Source: Linanthus parryae
Taxonomy: Eukaryota > Streptophyta > Magnoliopsida > Ericales > Polemoniaceae
Assembly: GCA_023055425.1 (NCBI GenBank)
Contig: JALGPY010000006.1
Coordinates: 87,827,935-87,891,934, forward strand
Direction: 5' to 3'
DNA length: 64,000 nt
How positions within the stretch are numbered: position 1 is the stretch's first letter; each line of letters begins with the position of its first letter. A model generated the notes under the pieces. It did no database searches and was not told the origin of the DNA. It worked only from the letters and a program-made list of their open reading frames with translations. Shown piece by piece: positions 12,519 through 22,888 of this stretch. A program made the position numbers and the translations under genes.

Positions 12519-14909
12519 ATGACGACAAGAGGAAGCAGATCGGAGAAGGTGAAGACAATCTTCCACCAATTCGACGCCAACGCCGACGGCGGCCTCAACC
12601 GGGACGAAATGGCTTCCCTCGTCGTCGCCGTAAACCCTCGTGTCAAATTCAGCGACGAGCAAATCAGCGCCATCCTCGATGAGGTCTTCAAGACCTACGG
12701 CGACTTCATCGACGGCGAGAAGGGTCTCACCTACGAAGGCCTCTTACGGACCTACGACGACGGCGCCGGAGACGTCGACCGCGATTTCGAGTCCCTAAAT
12801 CTCGAGCTCAAAAGCGAGAACCCGCTTGACGAAGCCTCGTCTTCCTCAATCGCCGACGAGCGCGTGACGGAGCCGCACAAGAAACAACGAACCGCCGCTT
12901 GGGCAGCGTCGCCTAACCACGGCATAGTATTCGAGGAAACATGGAAGATTGTTGACGATTTGGAGATTCTGATAAAGAGGTTGAAGGTGAAGCAAGCGAA
13001 AGATGGGAAGCTAAAAGGGGATTTCTCTGATTTGTATTCAGATCCTGGTTGGTCAAGAGAATTAGGTCCATCAGATGTTTCAGATAAGAGGATTGTGTGG
13101 GATGAGTCAGGACATGACTATTCTCTATTTGTCAAAGAATTGGGTGTTTTAAGGTCTAGAGGTGACGGTGCGAGGTCAAGAGAAGAAGCTTTTGATGGTC
13201 ATATGGCTATTGGTAGAGTCCTCTATGAGCACCAGCTTTATAAGGAGTCTTTGGTGAGTTTCAAGAGAGCTTGTGAGCTTCAACCTACTGATGTTAGGGC
13301 ACATTTCAGAGCTGGGAATTGTCTTTACGTTGTCGCGCGGCATAAGGAGGCGAAAGAAGAGTTTCTCTTGGCGTTGGACGCGGCGGAGGCGGGTGGGAGC
13401 CAATGGTCCTATTTGCTTCCCCAAATTCATGTCAACTTGGGGATTGCGCTCGAAGGCGAAGGTATGGTTCTTAGTGCTTGTGAGCATTATAGAGAGGCTG
13501 CGATTCTTTGTTCGACTCATTTTAGGGCTTTGAAACTCTTGGGTAGTGCATTGTTTGGGGTAGGAGAATATAAAGCGGCAGTGAAAGCTTTGGAAGAAGC
13601 TATTTACTTGAAAAATGACTATGCTGATGCACACTGCGACTTGGCTTCGGCTTTGCACGCGATAGGCGATGATGATAATGCGGTTAAGGAGTTTCAAAAG
13701 GCTATTGACTTGAAACCTGGTCATATCGATGCTTTGTATAATTTGGGTGGGCTTTACATGGATATGGGGAGGTATCAGAGAGCTTCCGAGATGTATACTA
13801 GGGTTTTGGCAGTGTGGCCTAACCATTGGCGTGCACAGCTAAACAAGGCGGTGTCTCTGTTGGGGGCTGGGGAAAATGAGGACGCTAAGAAAGCTTTGAA
13901 GGAAGCATTGAAAATGACAAACAGGGTTGAGTTGCACGACGCTATAGCACATTTGAAACAGCTTCAGAAGAAGAGGTTGAAAGGAAATGGAGGTGCCAAT
14001 GGAGAAGCAGTCAGCATTGTTATCGAACTCTCTAAATTCAAAACAGTTGGTGAGAAGACATCGCAGAGACAGGAGCTAGCCAATGCTCTTGATATCAGAG
14101 CTTTCCAGAGGATCACGAGGTTGAATCGTTGTGATGTTGAACTTCTAAAGAAGGAGATGACCGAAAATGATGTACCGGTGTCTTATTCTGGTAACGGCGT
14201 TCCTCAGAAGTCTATGCGCAAGGCGTCACTTGAAGGTATTTTGCGTAAGTTGCTTCATTTCTTGAAGCCAGAAACTTTTGTCGGAGCTATCAAAGCCATA
14301 AACCAGAAAATCCTCTCGGTCCTAGATGAGTCCGAATCTGGTAGGGTTGATTTGGGTATGCTTTTTGCCATTCTGGCACCTATTTGCAGTGGTTCTCCTG
14401 AAAAGAGGAAACAGGTCGCTTATGATGCCTTGTTATGGCAACCTGTAAATGAAGGCTCCACTCAAATCAAGCAAGTCGATGCTCAGCGGTACATTAAATT
14501 GTTAAGAGCCATATACATTCCTGCCGCCGGTATGAGCGAAATCTTAGAAATTCGTGGAGAAACAGGCGATTCCACGGTATCTTTTAATGATTTCGTCTCA
14601 ATGTATGATGATCCAGACTGGGGTTTTGGTATCCTGTCTAGCTTACTAAAGCTTGAAGCTGGTGACAGAAACCGACATGGCAGTCATGTCTGCTCGGTCT
14701 GCAGATACCCCATTATTGGGCCTCGCTTCAAAGAGATGAAATCTCATTTCAACTTGTGCAGTCAATGTTACAGTGAAGGGAAGGTGCCTCCTTCATTCAA
14801 GCAAGAAGAGTATATATTCAAAGAGTATGGAAGTGAGTCCGAAGCTATGAAGGAAAAGTGTCTGTGGTTCAATCTGCATTCCAAGAATGCTTCACGCAGC
14901 ACTACTTAG
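12519..14909 (+). CDS. EF-hand and TPR protein with C-terminal zinc motif
   Basis: Intronless frame of 796 residues. The start is the first in-frame ATG, and the product opens MTTRGSRSEKV, as I recall for the plant 'calcium-binding tetratricopeptide' family (Arabidopsis At1g05150/At2g32450, about 800 residues). Residues 19-30 form a canonical EF-hand loop (D19, N21, D23, G24, N27, E30), so Ca2+ binding is likely; a second, degenerate EF-like helix pair follows to about residue 75. Residues 227-480 are TPR helices (for example 'ALYNLGGLYMDMGRY'), a protein-protein interaction scaffold. A second Ca2+-loop-like segment lies near 690. Residues 723-750 carry two CxxC pairs (CSVC...CSQC), a ZZ-like zinc motif. 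No signal peptide or membrane segment is seen, so a cytosolic adaptor is inferred; partners are unknown. The last ~50 codons and the 3' flank are duplicated downstream in decayed form. Confidence 0.93.
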   Translation: MTTRGSRSEKVKTIFHQFDANADGGLNRDEMASLVVAVNPRVKFSDEQISAILDEVFKTYGDFIDGEKGLTYEGLLRTYDDGAGDVDRDFESLNLELKSENPLDEASSSSIADERVTEPHKKQRTAAWAASPNHGIVFEETWKIVDDLEILIKRLKVKQAKDGKLKGDFSDLYSDPGWSRELGPSDVSDKRIVWDESGHDYSLFVKELGVLRSRGDGARSREEAFDGHMAIGRVLYEHQLYKESLVSFKRACELQPTDVRAHFRAGNCLYVVARHKEAKEEFLLALDAAEAGGSQWSYLLPQIHVNLGIALEGEGMVLSACEHYREAAILCSTHFRALKLLGSALFGVGEYKAAVKALEEAIYLKNDYADAHCDLASALHAIGDDDNAVKEFQKAIDLKPGHIDALYNLGGLYMDMGRYQRASEMYTRVLAVWPNHWRAQLNKAVSLLGAGENEDAKKALKEALKMTNRVELHDAIAHLKQLQKKRLKGNGGANGEAVSIVIELSKFKTVGEKTSQRQELANALDIRAFQRITRLNRCDVELLKKEMTENDVPVSYSGNGVPQKSMRKASLEGILRKLLHFLKPETFVGAIKAINQKILSVLDESESGRVDLGMLFAILAPICSGSPEKRKQVAYDALLWQPVNEGSTQIKQVDAQRYIKLLRAIYIPAAGMSEILEIRGETGDSTVSFNDFVSMYDDPDWGFGILSSLLKLEAGDRNRHGSHVCSVCRYPIIGPRFKEMKSHFNLCSQCYSEGKVPPSFKQEEYIFKEYGSESEAMKEKCLWFNLHSKNASRSTT

Positions 14910-16787
14910 TCAGTGAGTTCTGAGTTCTCTTGTAACTTGTGCGTTTAGTTGTTCGTTGTGAAATATGTAGCCCATTATTGTGTGCAGCGACCTGGTTTTT
15001 GCCCGTGTATAATAAGTTCGTCTAATTTGTTACCCCCAGATTGTTTGTTTGCTAATAGCATCATTAGAGATTCTTTTAGTTGTTGTTAAACTTCTTTTTC
15101 CAATATTCAGTAGATATGAATGTCAAATGTCTATACCGTCCAATGATATTGCCTTCCAGTTTATGTTGAATTCTCCACTAAAACAGGTTTCTTGCATAGA
15201 TTAATCTTACAGGATAAATCTGAAAAGTCTAATAATGTTCGATTGAGCGATCACATAAGCTGGTTTGCAGCATTATCAGGAGTTCTAAGCTGCTTCGATG
15301 TGGGCATAATTGCTTAGTGCATGTTTGACAATCCTGTTTTTATACAGATTGGTTTGTTGAGAAACAGTGTCATTCAAAACATGTTTGGTTTGCTGTTTTT
15401 CCCAGGTGTTTTTAGGCTGTTGCTTTAATAAAACTGACTTAGCCATTTTTAGTCTTCTGTTTTTAAGCCGGTAACCTAACAGACTTTTACTCTGATACTA
15501 GAGTTATAATGTTTCTGTGAGGTTTGCAGTTATTTGAAGATCAATTACCTGTGTCATTTTATGAGAACTAGTGTAGACAATTTCTAACTCTGATTCAGAT
15601 ATCCAAAGAGTTTCATAATTTGTGATTGAAACCTGTTTTATTAATGAAATAGGCCTTTCGAAAATCAGAACATTACAATATTATGTATTCTATGTAATCA
15701 CACCCATGTCTTGGCACATTCATATTAAGAAATACTATAAAACCGAAATGATGATTTGATTGATGATGGAGATGATGGCTGTAGTCTCACTGTAAATTGG
15801 TAGGCATATCTAAACAAATTATCAGTTGGTGCTAACAAATGATGGCCGTTTAATTTATTTATTGATAAGGCCTTGTAAAGCGAAATTTGGTTTCCCCATC
15901 ATTAACAAATAACAATGATTGAATCATATGTCCAGGAAGTGCTGCAAATGTTAGTAACTACTATGATGATATGTGTTAACTAACCAACCTTTTCATCTCC
16001 TTAAAGACATAATATGATAGGTTTAAAAGTATACCATTCACAAATTTATCCCACCTCAACCCCCCTTCGTATTTTTGCCTAAAACCTTAGCATAAGCAGT
16101 TTGGGGATAGTGTGGGTGGTCGGAAAATAATAAGTACCCCCTAACAAATCTAAAAGTGACATCAATACCCTCATTTGTTCAGGCACTTCCCAATTCACAT
16201 ATAGCATATTATCCTGCCCTAGAAAAATCAAAAGTTTATATCCTGCCCTTATCCCGATACAATCAAATCCTATCTTATATTCGAGTGTATGCCTTATACC
16301 CATCTTTCTTATACCTTACCCATACGAGTCCAGACTCCAGAGGGATTAAGATAACCTTATAAACCTTTCAGTGGACAACCTACTGGCGAGTGGCTAATAG
16401 TTGGAAAGTGAAATTTGGACTTTGTTTCACCCATTTTTTTTAAACAAAGAGAACATTGAACAAGGATGATTATATGAGAACTGGAAATCAGTAAATTGAT
16501 ACTCTATTTACTGTGTCACTGGTCTGAGTTTTTTCAAATATTTTGTTCAATATGAGATTTTTTAGTCTCTCCTTCAATTGAATCTGCAGTGATTTGATGA
16601 GTTCTGTTATTTATAGTACATGGTGTTTAGTGTGTTTGACAGATGAACTCCCTTTTTTGTAGGACTCCCTAAAAACACCAAAGGGTTTCTGTCTTTGAAT
16701 GTAGAAACTCCCACTGAACACGGCCATATTTATAGTTTGTTATTTCTAGTACTCGGTTAGCTTTTGGTCGATGCTCCGGATTTTTCT
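14910..16787 (+). other. 3' flank of the TPR gene (first unit of the array)
   Basis: The likely 3' UTR lies in roughly the first 150-200 bases; no single polyadenylation signal stands out (AATAAG near 15010). The rest is noncoding and partly shared with 17081-17764. A patch at 16110-16380 is not shared with the second unit and may be a separate insertion. No gene is supported. Confidence 0.5.
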
Positions 16788-17080
16788 TTTGTGCAGTCAA
16801 ATGTTACAGCAGAAGAGAAGGTGCCACCCACTTTCAGACAAGACAATTACAGGTTCCAGACTTTCAGGAGTAAGGAAGCGAGTTAAAGCAATGAAGGACA
16901 AGGGCATCTTAGCGGTTCAATCTTCATTCTAAGAATGCCTCCCACGACTCTCCTTATCCAGTGAGTTCCGAGTTCTTTGTTAACATGAGTTTGGTTGTTC
17001 ATTGTGTGCGGTGTCTTCTTTTTTGCTTTTGCTTCATTAACGCATCTAATTTGTTACCTCCCGATACAATCTATCTGTCT
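16788..17080 (+). pseudogene. decayed copy of the TPR gene C-terminus and 3' UTR (copy 2)
   Basis: Aligns by eye with 14753-15050 of the gene, from TGTGCAGTCAATG through the stop region and 3' UTR landmarks. An extra A turns TCAATG into TCAAATG and shifts the frame, and further indels follow. Directly before the similarity lies TTTTTCTTTTGTGCAG, which would read as a good 3' splice site, so use as an alternative terminal exon is conceivable though unproven. Only the zinc-motif tail is represented; no EF-hand or TPR part is present. Confidence 0.7.
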
Positions 17081-17764
17081 TTTCATGTAATTTATGTTTA
17101 CTTTTTCCCAACTTTATTTAATCATGTACTGTAATCTCAAAGAAATAAAGAATGAACGAGGAAGACTTTAAAAATATAATGTAACCATGCCCATGTCTTG
17201 GCACATTCGTATTAACAAATACGACCAGGAACAGGAGTGATGATTTGATTGGTGACTCTTGTTGGTGGCATTACTAAAATAAATGATGAGCTGGGGCTAA
17301 GTAATGTTGATAGTTGGTGAATTTATTCGATTAACAATTCCCTTAAAAGCAATATTTGGTTTATCCACTATTATATTATAGAAGATGGTTTACCCATTAT
17401 TGACAATGATTGAATAACATGTAAATGAAGTGTTTAAATGTTAATAACTACGGTGTAATCTGTAATGTGTTGAGCTAAACAATCCTTTTCAACAAAAAGG
17501 TATTGCCGGATTACCTATCAAAAATGTCCTCGAAACCTTTTCATCTCTTAAAGACGTGTAATAGGTTAGAATTAATACATTCACCAATTAACAATAGAAC
17601 AAAGATGTTAACGGACTAAGAGAAAAAAAGAGTTCGCAACACTTCTAAACCATCAATAAACAGATTTTTGGACGACAGACTAGCTGGGTAACAATTCGAG
17701 ACATATTTAGAAATTTTACTCTCTATTTACTGTATCATTGCCCTGAGTTTCAAGTACCGCTTTC

Positions 17765-18050
17765 AATTTGGACCATGCAGTGGTGTAGTCAATGTTACAA
17801 CGTTGGAATGTGCCGTATACTTTCAAGCAAGAAGATTTTATAGAGTCAAAGAGTGGGAATGAATCCACAACAGTGAAGGGCAAGAGTCTGTAGTTCAATC
17901 TGCAATCTAAGAACGCCTGCTACGGAACTACTTAGCCAGTGAGTTCTGAATTCTCTTGTAAATCACGAGTTTAGCTGTTCACTGTGAAATATGTAGGCCC
18001 ATAACTGTGTGAAGTGAGCTCCTTTTTTTTCCTAGTAGAATAAATTCGTG
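17765..18050 (+). pseudogene. decayed copy of the TPR gene C-terminus and 3' UTR (copy 3)
   Basis: Aligns by eye with 14745-15040 of the gene. Shared words include TAGTCAATGTTACA, CTTTCAAGCAAGAAG, AGTCTGTAGTTCAATCTGCA (TGG changed to TAG), GGAACTACTTAGCCAGTGAGTTCTG cut into shorter identical pieces, and GTGAAATATGTAG. It keeps slightly more upstream similarity (TTTCAATTTG) than copy 2, with a 12-base insertion. In-frame stops make it noncoding. It is closer to the gene in the 3' UTR than copy 2 is. Confidence 0.7.
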
Positions 18051-18563
18051 TACAAGTTTCCTGCATATGGTTGTTTAAAAAAAAAGTTTCCTGCAAAGAT
18101 TAATCTGTGGTGTGCTTTCATTTTCTGGATTCCAACATTAAAAACAACCCGAATCACATTATTATGAGAATCATATGTCAACCAGAACCTTGAACATCTC
18201 AATCTACTCCATAAGGCTATGAGAAATCTCATATTATGTTGTATATGCTGCTACTTGGCTTGAGTTTTCACCTTCTCCGTAACATATGACATTGTTGCCG
18301 TACCAGAGGACACAACTGATGAAGCGCTGGAGCATCATCATCTTTCAGTTTGGTGCTGCTGTGGAAAATCCTGGAATATTCCAACATTAAGTTTAATCTT
18401 GATTGACCTGGTTCATGAGTTCTCAGGAGCTCCTAAATCACTTCTTTCCCATGTCTTTGCAATTGCTTTACTCCTTTTGCGCAGGATTTCGGAACTAGCA
18501 TATGCAAGTTGTTGTTCTTTTACCATCGCAAAAATAACTCCCGATTTACAAGTCCATCCTTGT
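18051..18563. other. flank between the tandem array and the retrotransposon nest
   Basis: The first ~80 bases still resemble the gene's downstream flank (GTTTCCTGCA, AGATTAATCT). The rest holds no recognisable gene. The plus-strand frame from 18399 runs into the LTR of element A and is not a protein gene. Confidence 0.5.
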
Positions 18564-18713
18564 TGTTATGATATGTATGCATGTTTATTTTACTACTATG
18601 CAATAGTTTATGGAGTTATCATTATCGTATTGTTGTATATTCTATATATAAGACTCTTATTCAACCTTTTTCTGGTGACCAATACAGTGTATTCTTCCTC
18701 ACAGATCCTATCA
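18564..18713 (+). repeat. element A 5' LTR
   Basis: 150 bp, TGTTATGATATG...CTATCA, ending directly before the primer binding site. Short LTRs of this kind are usual for the Ale/Retrofit lineage. Confidence 0.75.
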
Positions 18714-18726
18714 TGGTATCAGAGCC
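18714..18726 (+). other. element A primer binding site
   Basis: TGGTATCAGAGCC, complementary to the 3' end of initiator tRNA-Met, directly after the LTR. Confidence 0.85.
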
Positions 18727-19578
18727 AATACAGTTCTAGAGTTTGTTTTTTTTCTCGTCCAAGAGTCGCAACTCACGGACTCTCATCGCAACTCACGGAC
18801 TCTCATCAAAAGGAGGCGCCACACGCTCCCACGCGCCTCCAAATCACGCCACTCTGCCGCCCGCAATAATACATGCGTCACACCCTCCGTACGCCGCCTC
18901 CGCGTGTCCGGCTTGCATGCGGCTCTAACTCCGCACGCGTATCTACCACGGCTTCCGAAATCGTTTCGGGCCGCCCTTAGCCGTAGCTCACATGCGGCTT
19001 CCAAAGACGTCCGGCGCTCCGCCGGCTTGGTCGGCTTCCTTTCGGCTCGACACTTAGCTTTCGGCTTACGAGCGAACCACGGCTTCCCACTGGCTCGTCT
19101 TTTAACCATTGTTGTTCCAGTCTTCGTTGCATTCCAGATTCTATTTTTTCGACTCCCATAATTCATTTGTGGACTCTGTTTTTTCAGATTCAGACTTCTT
19201 GCTATTGTTTCTTGGTATTTTTTGGTCGGTCACATCCTTGATCAACCCGGTTTATTTGCATATGCTCGAGTTTTGGACGTTTTCTCAATGGTTCACAAGA
19301 TTTTTGGATCTCCTGAATCCGATTTCGAAGTCTGTCTTATCATATTCGAGTTGCATATTCTTTCTTTGGCATATTGAGGTTATTTACCTACGTTCTAGGG
19401 TATTGGAGGTGCTATTTTTTCTGGCCCTGCTGATTTTTATACATGACCGCTTGTTTCACTTACGACCAAAGCAAGGACATCATGTTCGTAATTGTCCTAT
19501 CCGTCATTGTCTATATTGTGGGATCAACAATTCTGGTCACTACCTATCTGATTGTCATGAGCATCCCAAGGTGGAAAG
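18727..19578 (+). pseudogene. element A leader and gag remnant with zinc knuckle
   Basis: The first half is noncoding and includes a GC-rich island (about 18805-19100) with repeated CGGCTTCC/CGGCTC words, very unlike the surrounding AT-rich DNA. Near 19465-19575 a plus-strand frame reads HHVRNCPIRHCLYCG and then GHYLSDCHEHP, a pair of CCHC-like knuckles expected at the gag C-terminus. The frame then stops at the B insertion. Most of the capsid part is not recognisable, so gag is either decayed or deleted. Confidence 0.55.
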
Positions 19579-20856
19579 TGAAAGTGTGAGTGTGCAGATG
19601 GTAATGCAAGTAAGATACTCTAGAGGGGGGGGGGGGGGGGGGGGTTGAATAGAGTGTGCCAACTTTTTGCAAAACTTGCTAAGATAATAAGATCTTGTGA
19701 AAACTAGTGAAGTTCAAGACCTTGAAAACAAGTTCAAGCATTTGGAATGAAATACAGTTTGGAATAGATCAGTCAAGTCTTTTTCAAGGCCTTGAAAAGA
19801 GTTTCAAACCCTTGAAAAACAGACAAGTTTGAATGCTGTAAAAACTGAGTAAGTAAAGAAACTGTAAATGCAAGAGACAAGTGATTTATAGAGCTCAGCC
19901 CACTTGGACCTAATCTCTACCTCAAGGATCTGATCCCTGCTGGATTTTCAACACAATTCTTATTAATCAAAAGCTAAGCACTAGATCTCAAGCACAGAGA
20001 GATGCATTACTCTGTTACAGCTTGTGGTTCTCCCTAACCTATCTAGTACCTGCTCTAGCTAACTGATTAACTAAGAATTCTCTATTGTTCACTTTGAACA
20101 ATCCTCGAGAATAAAGATAGAAATGTTACAGAAATGATCTACCAATAAAGCACAATACAGAATAACACTAGAGTGTAGAAGCTGCTGTGGAGTATGCAGT
20201 GAACTTCTGTGAAATGGATTGTGAGATTGGTGAACTTCTTTGATGCTTGTCAATCCAGACTTGCCCGTTGATTGTTGTGTGTGTTGCTTCAGGAATGAGC
20301 TCTATTTAAACTTCAAACAGCTCTGCAAATCTTCCCATATTTTCAGCAACAAATCTCCTATTTCGAGGCAACAGACTTTGACTCTTTGACAATCTTCTCC
20401 AACGGTTAAGTGATCACAATCTCCAGAGATAATGTTGTGATCTTGAATTTGAATAGTTTGAGAAGCTGTCATACCAGTCAGATTAAACACAGAATCATCT
20501 TTTCAATTATTTCCTTCCCTGCACAAGTCAGTTTAGGAAATAATATCTGCAAACAAGAATAAAATTCCCTGCAAAATCATAGTCAAACAGATGATATTTT
20601 ATGTTCAAACATGTTAGAATAATTTGTCTTTCATCATCAAATAACAGTAAATCAATCATATGAAGGAGAGATATGAAATTAACTTAGAAGAGTTTACAGA
20701 AAACTCCCCCTGAGAATGTTCATGTAGGTTAAACAATTTCAAGGCTTTGAATCCAGTTTCAAGGCCTTGAAAATAGATTCAAGCCTATGATAACTGATTC
20801 AAGGCTTTGAAAGCAGATTCAAGGCCTTGAAATAGTTTGCACAACGTGTTCTTATA
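19579..20856 (-). repeat. element B 3' LTR
   Basis: 1278 bp. On the plus strand it starts TGAAAGTGTGAG and ends TTCTTATA, where the terminal CA has mutated to TA. It carries the G20 run (19625-19644; C20 in element sense) and exact palindromes at 19783-19796, 20758-20771 and 20818-20831. A TATA-like box (TTTAAATAG in element sense) lies near 20302-20310. Confidence 0.9.
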
Positions 20857-20870
20857 ATCTCCCCCTTGAT
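20857..20870 (-). other. element B polypurine tract
   Basis: In element sense ATCAAGGGGGAGAT, directly before the 3' LTR; it matches the tracts of C and D. A second, mutated purine-rich copy lies near 21040-21060. Confidence 0.8.
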
Positions 20871-21179
20871 GAAAGACAAAACCAAATTCTGTTTGATCCT
20901 TAGTCTCTGCAAAAAATACTGATTAGCTCACAATTCATAATAACACAGTAATTCCAAAAATATCCAACTTATTCAATTCAGCAATAGAAAAAAGTTCAGT
21001 AAATTATTCCTAAGAATAAAAACCCTAAAAACCCTAGAATTTCACCCCTTTTTTACTTTAATCAAAAAGATAGAGAGGATGTTGGATCAAGTGTCTGATT
21101 TTTTTTGAAAAAAAACTAAAAAAAAAAACTTAAACAAAACTTAAAGAAATAGAGAATGGAGAAGAAATAGTAGGAAAGA

Positions 21180-22866
21180 ATAAGGGTTTGGGTCTTCATC
21201 TCCATCTTGATCTCCTTCTTCTTCCTCACTGTCTTCAACATGCGTCTTATCCTGTTCTTCCTGTTCCTCTTCATTCTCACCAGCAACAGTCACTTCTTTA
21301 GTCTTGTCCTTTGTAATAGCCTTTGGAGATTGTCTTTTTTTTTTTCAAAGTAATCAGCATATCATCTGAGTCAGGACTGTTGAATTCATCTCCTTTCTGA
21401 GCAGCTTGTTCTACCACTTGCTTTCCCTTATCTTTGATTAGAGCAGCCTCTTCCTGGTTGGAATGTTCACTAGGCAGATCACCTTTCTTTGTACCTTCTT
21501 CATCCTCAGGAACATCAAGCAAAGTCATGCTCCTGAACATGCTTTCCACAATATACTTAACTTGCCCCACATCAGTTTCAAGTCCATAAACAGTTTCTTT
21601 GATCTCTTCCAAATCCAACTCCAAACCATCAAGTCTCTGATTGTCTGTATGCTGAGAAGTCTGACTTGAAGTGGGAGTCAAGGTCTTGGGCTTAAGAAAC
21701 TTCTTTGCACCGAGTTCTTCTTCAGCCAAATCTGAGTACAACTTTCAAATATTTTCTTTAGTCTTCACCACTCCAATGTTCTCAAAGGCTTTCTCATTAA
21801 GCATTCCCATGCCAGAAGTGATTTATTCCTCTCCACCAGTTGGAATTTCAAAGTGTTTAAAGAACAAGCAAAGCAGATTTGCATGAGGCATAGGATGTTT
21901 CCTTTGATTGGTAATGCTAAAGAGCATATGTTCAATCACTAACTTTAGAAGATCAATCTCATAGCCATGCATGATCAAATAAATGATGTGAAACATTCTC
22001 TCAGTCACCAACTCTTTAGAGTGCTCTCTGGGAAAGATACACCTTACCAAAATAGTGTGAAGGACTTTGGCTTCAACATTTAACACAGAGTGTGTCAATT
22101 GTCTGACTGAGGTGGGAGTTTTTGGTTGGTAGAACTCTTCTCTGGCTAGTTTCAGTACTTCTGTCTTTGGTGGATGATTGTTTGTGTCATACCTCTTGGG
22201 ACAGCCTTTGATAAACTCGGAGTGGTCCAATTCAATCTCTATTCCAGCAACTCTAGATTAAATTACCAAGTGTGATGATCTCTTATCTTGTTTCAAGTTC
22301 AGATAGAAGAGTCTGGTGAGTCTTGGGTAGGCTAACTCTTTAGGATTCAGCATAAACCATAGAGATCTCTTCTTTAACATAGAGATGCACTTACGATTCA
22401 CGTGTTCCACCATATGCATATTGATCATACTATAGAAAGCAATAGATATGGAAGCAAAACCATCTAACCATGACCTTTGGAGGTGTTTGAGACAAACCAA
22501 GTTTCATCAGGGGTTGAATTTTTTGAGTAGATTTGCAGGGCCTTCTCCATATGATCTTCTGGTTGTTCTTCTGTTACCTTCCCTTTCCCTTTTTCAGCTT
22601 GAGTTGCCTTCTTCTTTTTCTTCAACTTCTTGGGGCTAGAGATCTCTGTTTCAGGTTGCTTCTCTGCAGCAGCTTTCTCTTTCTTCTTCTTCTTCTTTTC
22701 TGGGGAGGAAGTTACAACCTTCTTGACTTTCTTTTTGGGTGGAGGAAGATCTGCAACTGCCTATGCACTAGGAGTTCTAGAGCTAGAGTCTCCATTAATC
22801 TCTTGAACATCATCCACATCTGCCTTTCTTTTCTTCTCTGAACTAAGTTTTGATTCTCCAGCCATC
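21180..22866 (-). pseudogene. element B env-like gene remnant
   Basis: The ATG at 22866 begins MAGESK, as in element C. A lysine-rich N-terminal part is followed by the conserved core ('LAYPRLTRLFYLNL' near 22330; 'HSVLNVEAKVLHTILVRCIF' near 22060; 'MHGYEIDLLKLVIEHMLF' near 21950), then an acidic, coiled-coil-like tail. The core resembles the domain annotated as 'putative plant transposon protein' and found in Sirevirus env-like ORFs. Stops and frameshifts split it into frames 22500-22258, 22230-21823 and 21741-21298. Element D lies just upstream of the ATG and separates it from its leader. Confidence 0.75.
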
Positions 22867-22888
22867 TTGATTCTGTCTGAAGCTCTCT

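Larger units (their letters stand above)
14753..18130 (+). repeat. three-unit decayed tandem array of the TPR gene 3' end and flank
   Basis: Unit 1 begins in the gene at the codons for LCSQCYSEG and runs through its 3' flank. Unit 2 begins at about 16788 and unit 3 at about 17765. Matching landmarks recur in order: GTCAATGTTACAG, CAATCT(G)CATTC(T/C)AAGAA, GTGAGTTC(T/C)GA, CTAATTTGTTACC (units 1 and 2), CCCATGTCTTGGCACATTC (15704 and 17190), CAATGATTGAAT(C/A)A, CTTTTCATCTC, ACTCTATTTACTGT (16500 and 17720), and GTTTC(C/T)TGCA(A/T)AGATTAATCT (15187 and 18088). Unit 1 is about twice the length of unit 2 because of extra sequence near 16040-16480 and elsewhere. Confidence 0.75.

Noticed and set aside
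13176..13826. 216-codon minus-strand frame inside the TPR gene
   Set aside because: Antisense shadow of a well-supported coding region; no domain and no separate regulatory signals.
15310..15510. Possible MITE with CATGTTTG-type words
   Set aside because: Words repeat directly rather than as clean inverted ends and no target duplication is visible.
18714..18726. tRNA-like word TGGTATCAGAGC (also at 43295, 61752 and reversed at 32071 and 37336) as a tRNA gene
   Set aside because: Only the primer binding word is present, always beside an LTR end; no cloverleaf follows.
18783..19166. 127-codon arginine-rich minus-strand frame
   Set aside because: Falls in the GC-rich island of the element A leader; no domain, and composition alone keeps the frame open.
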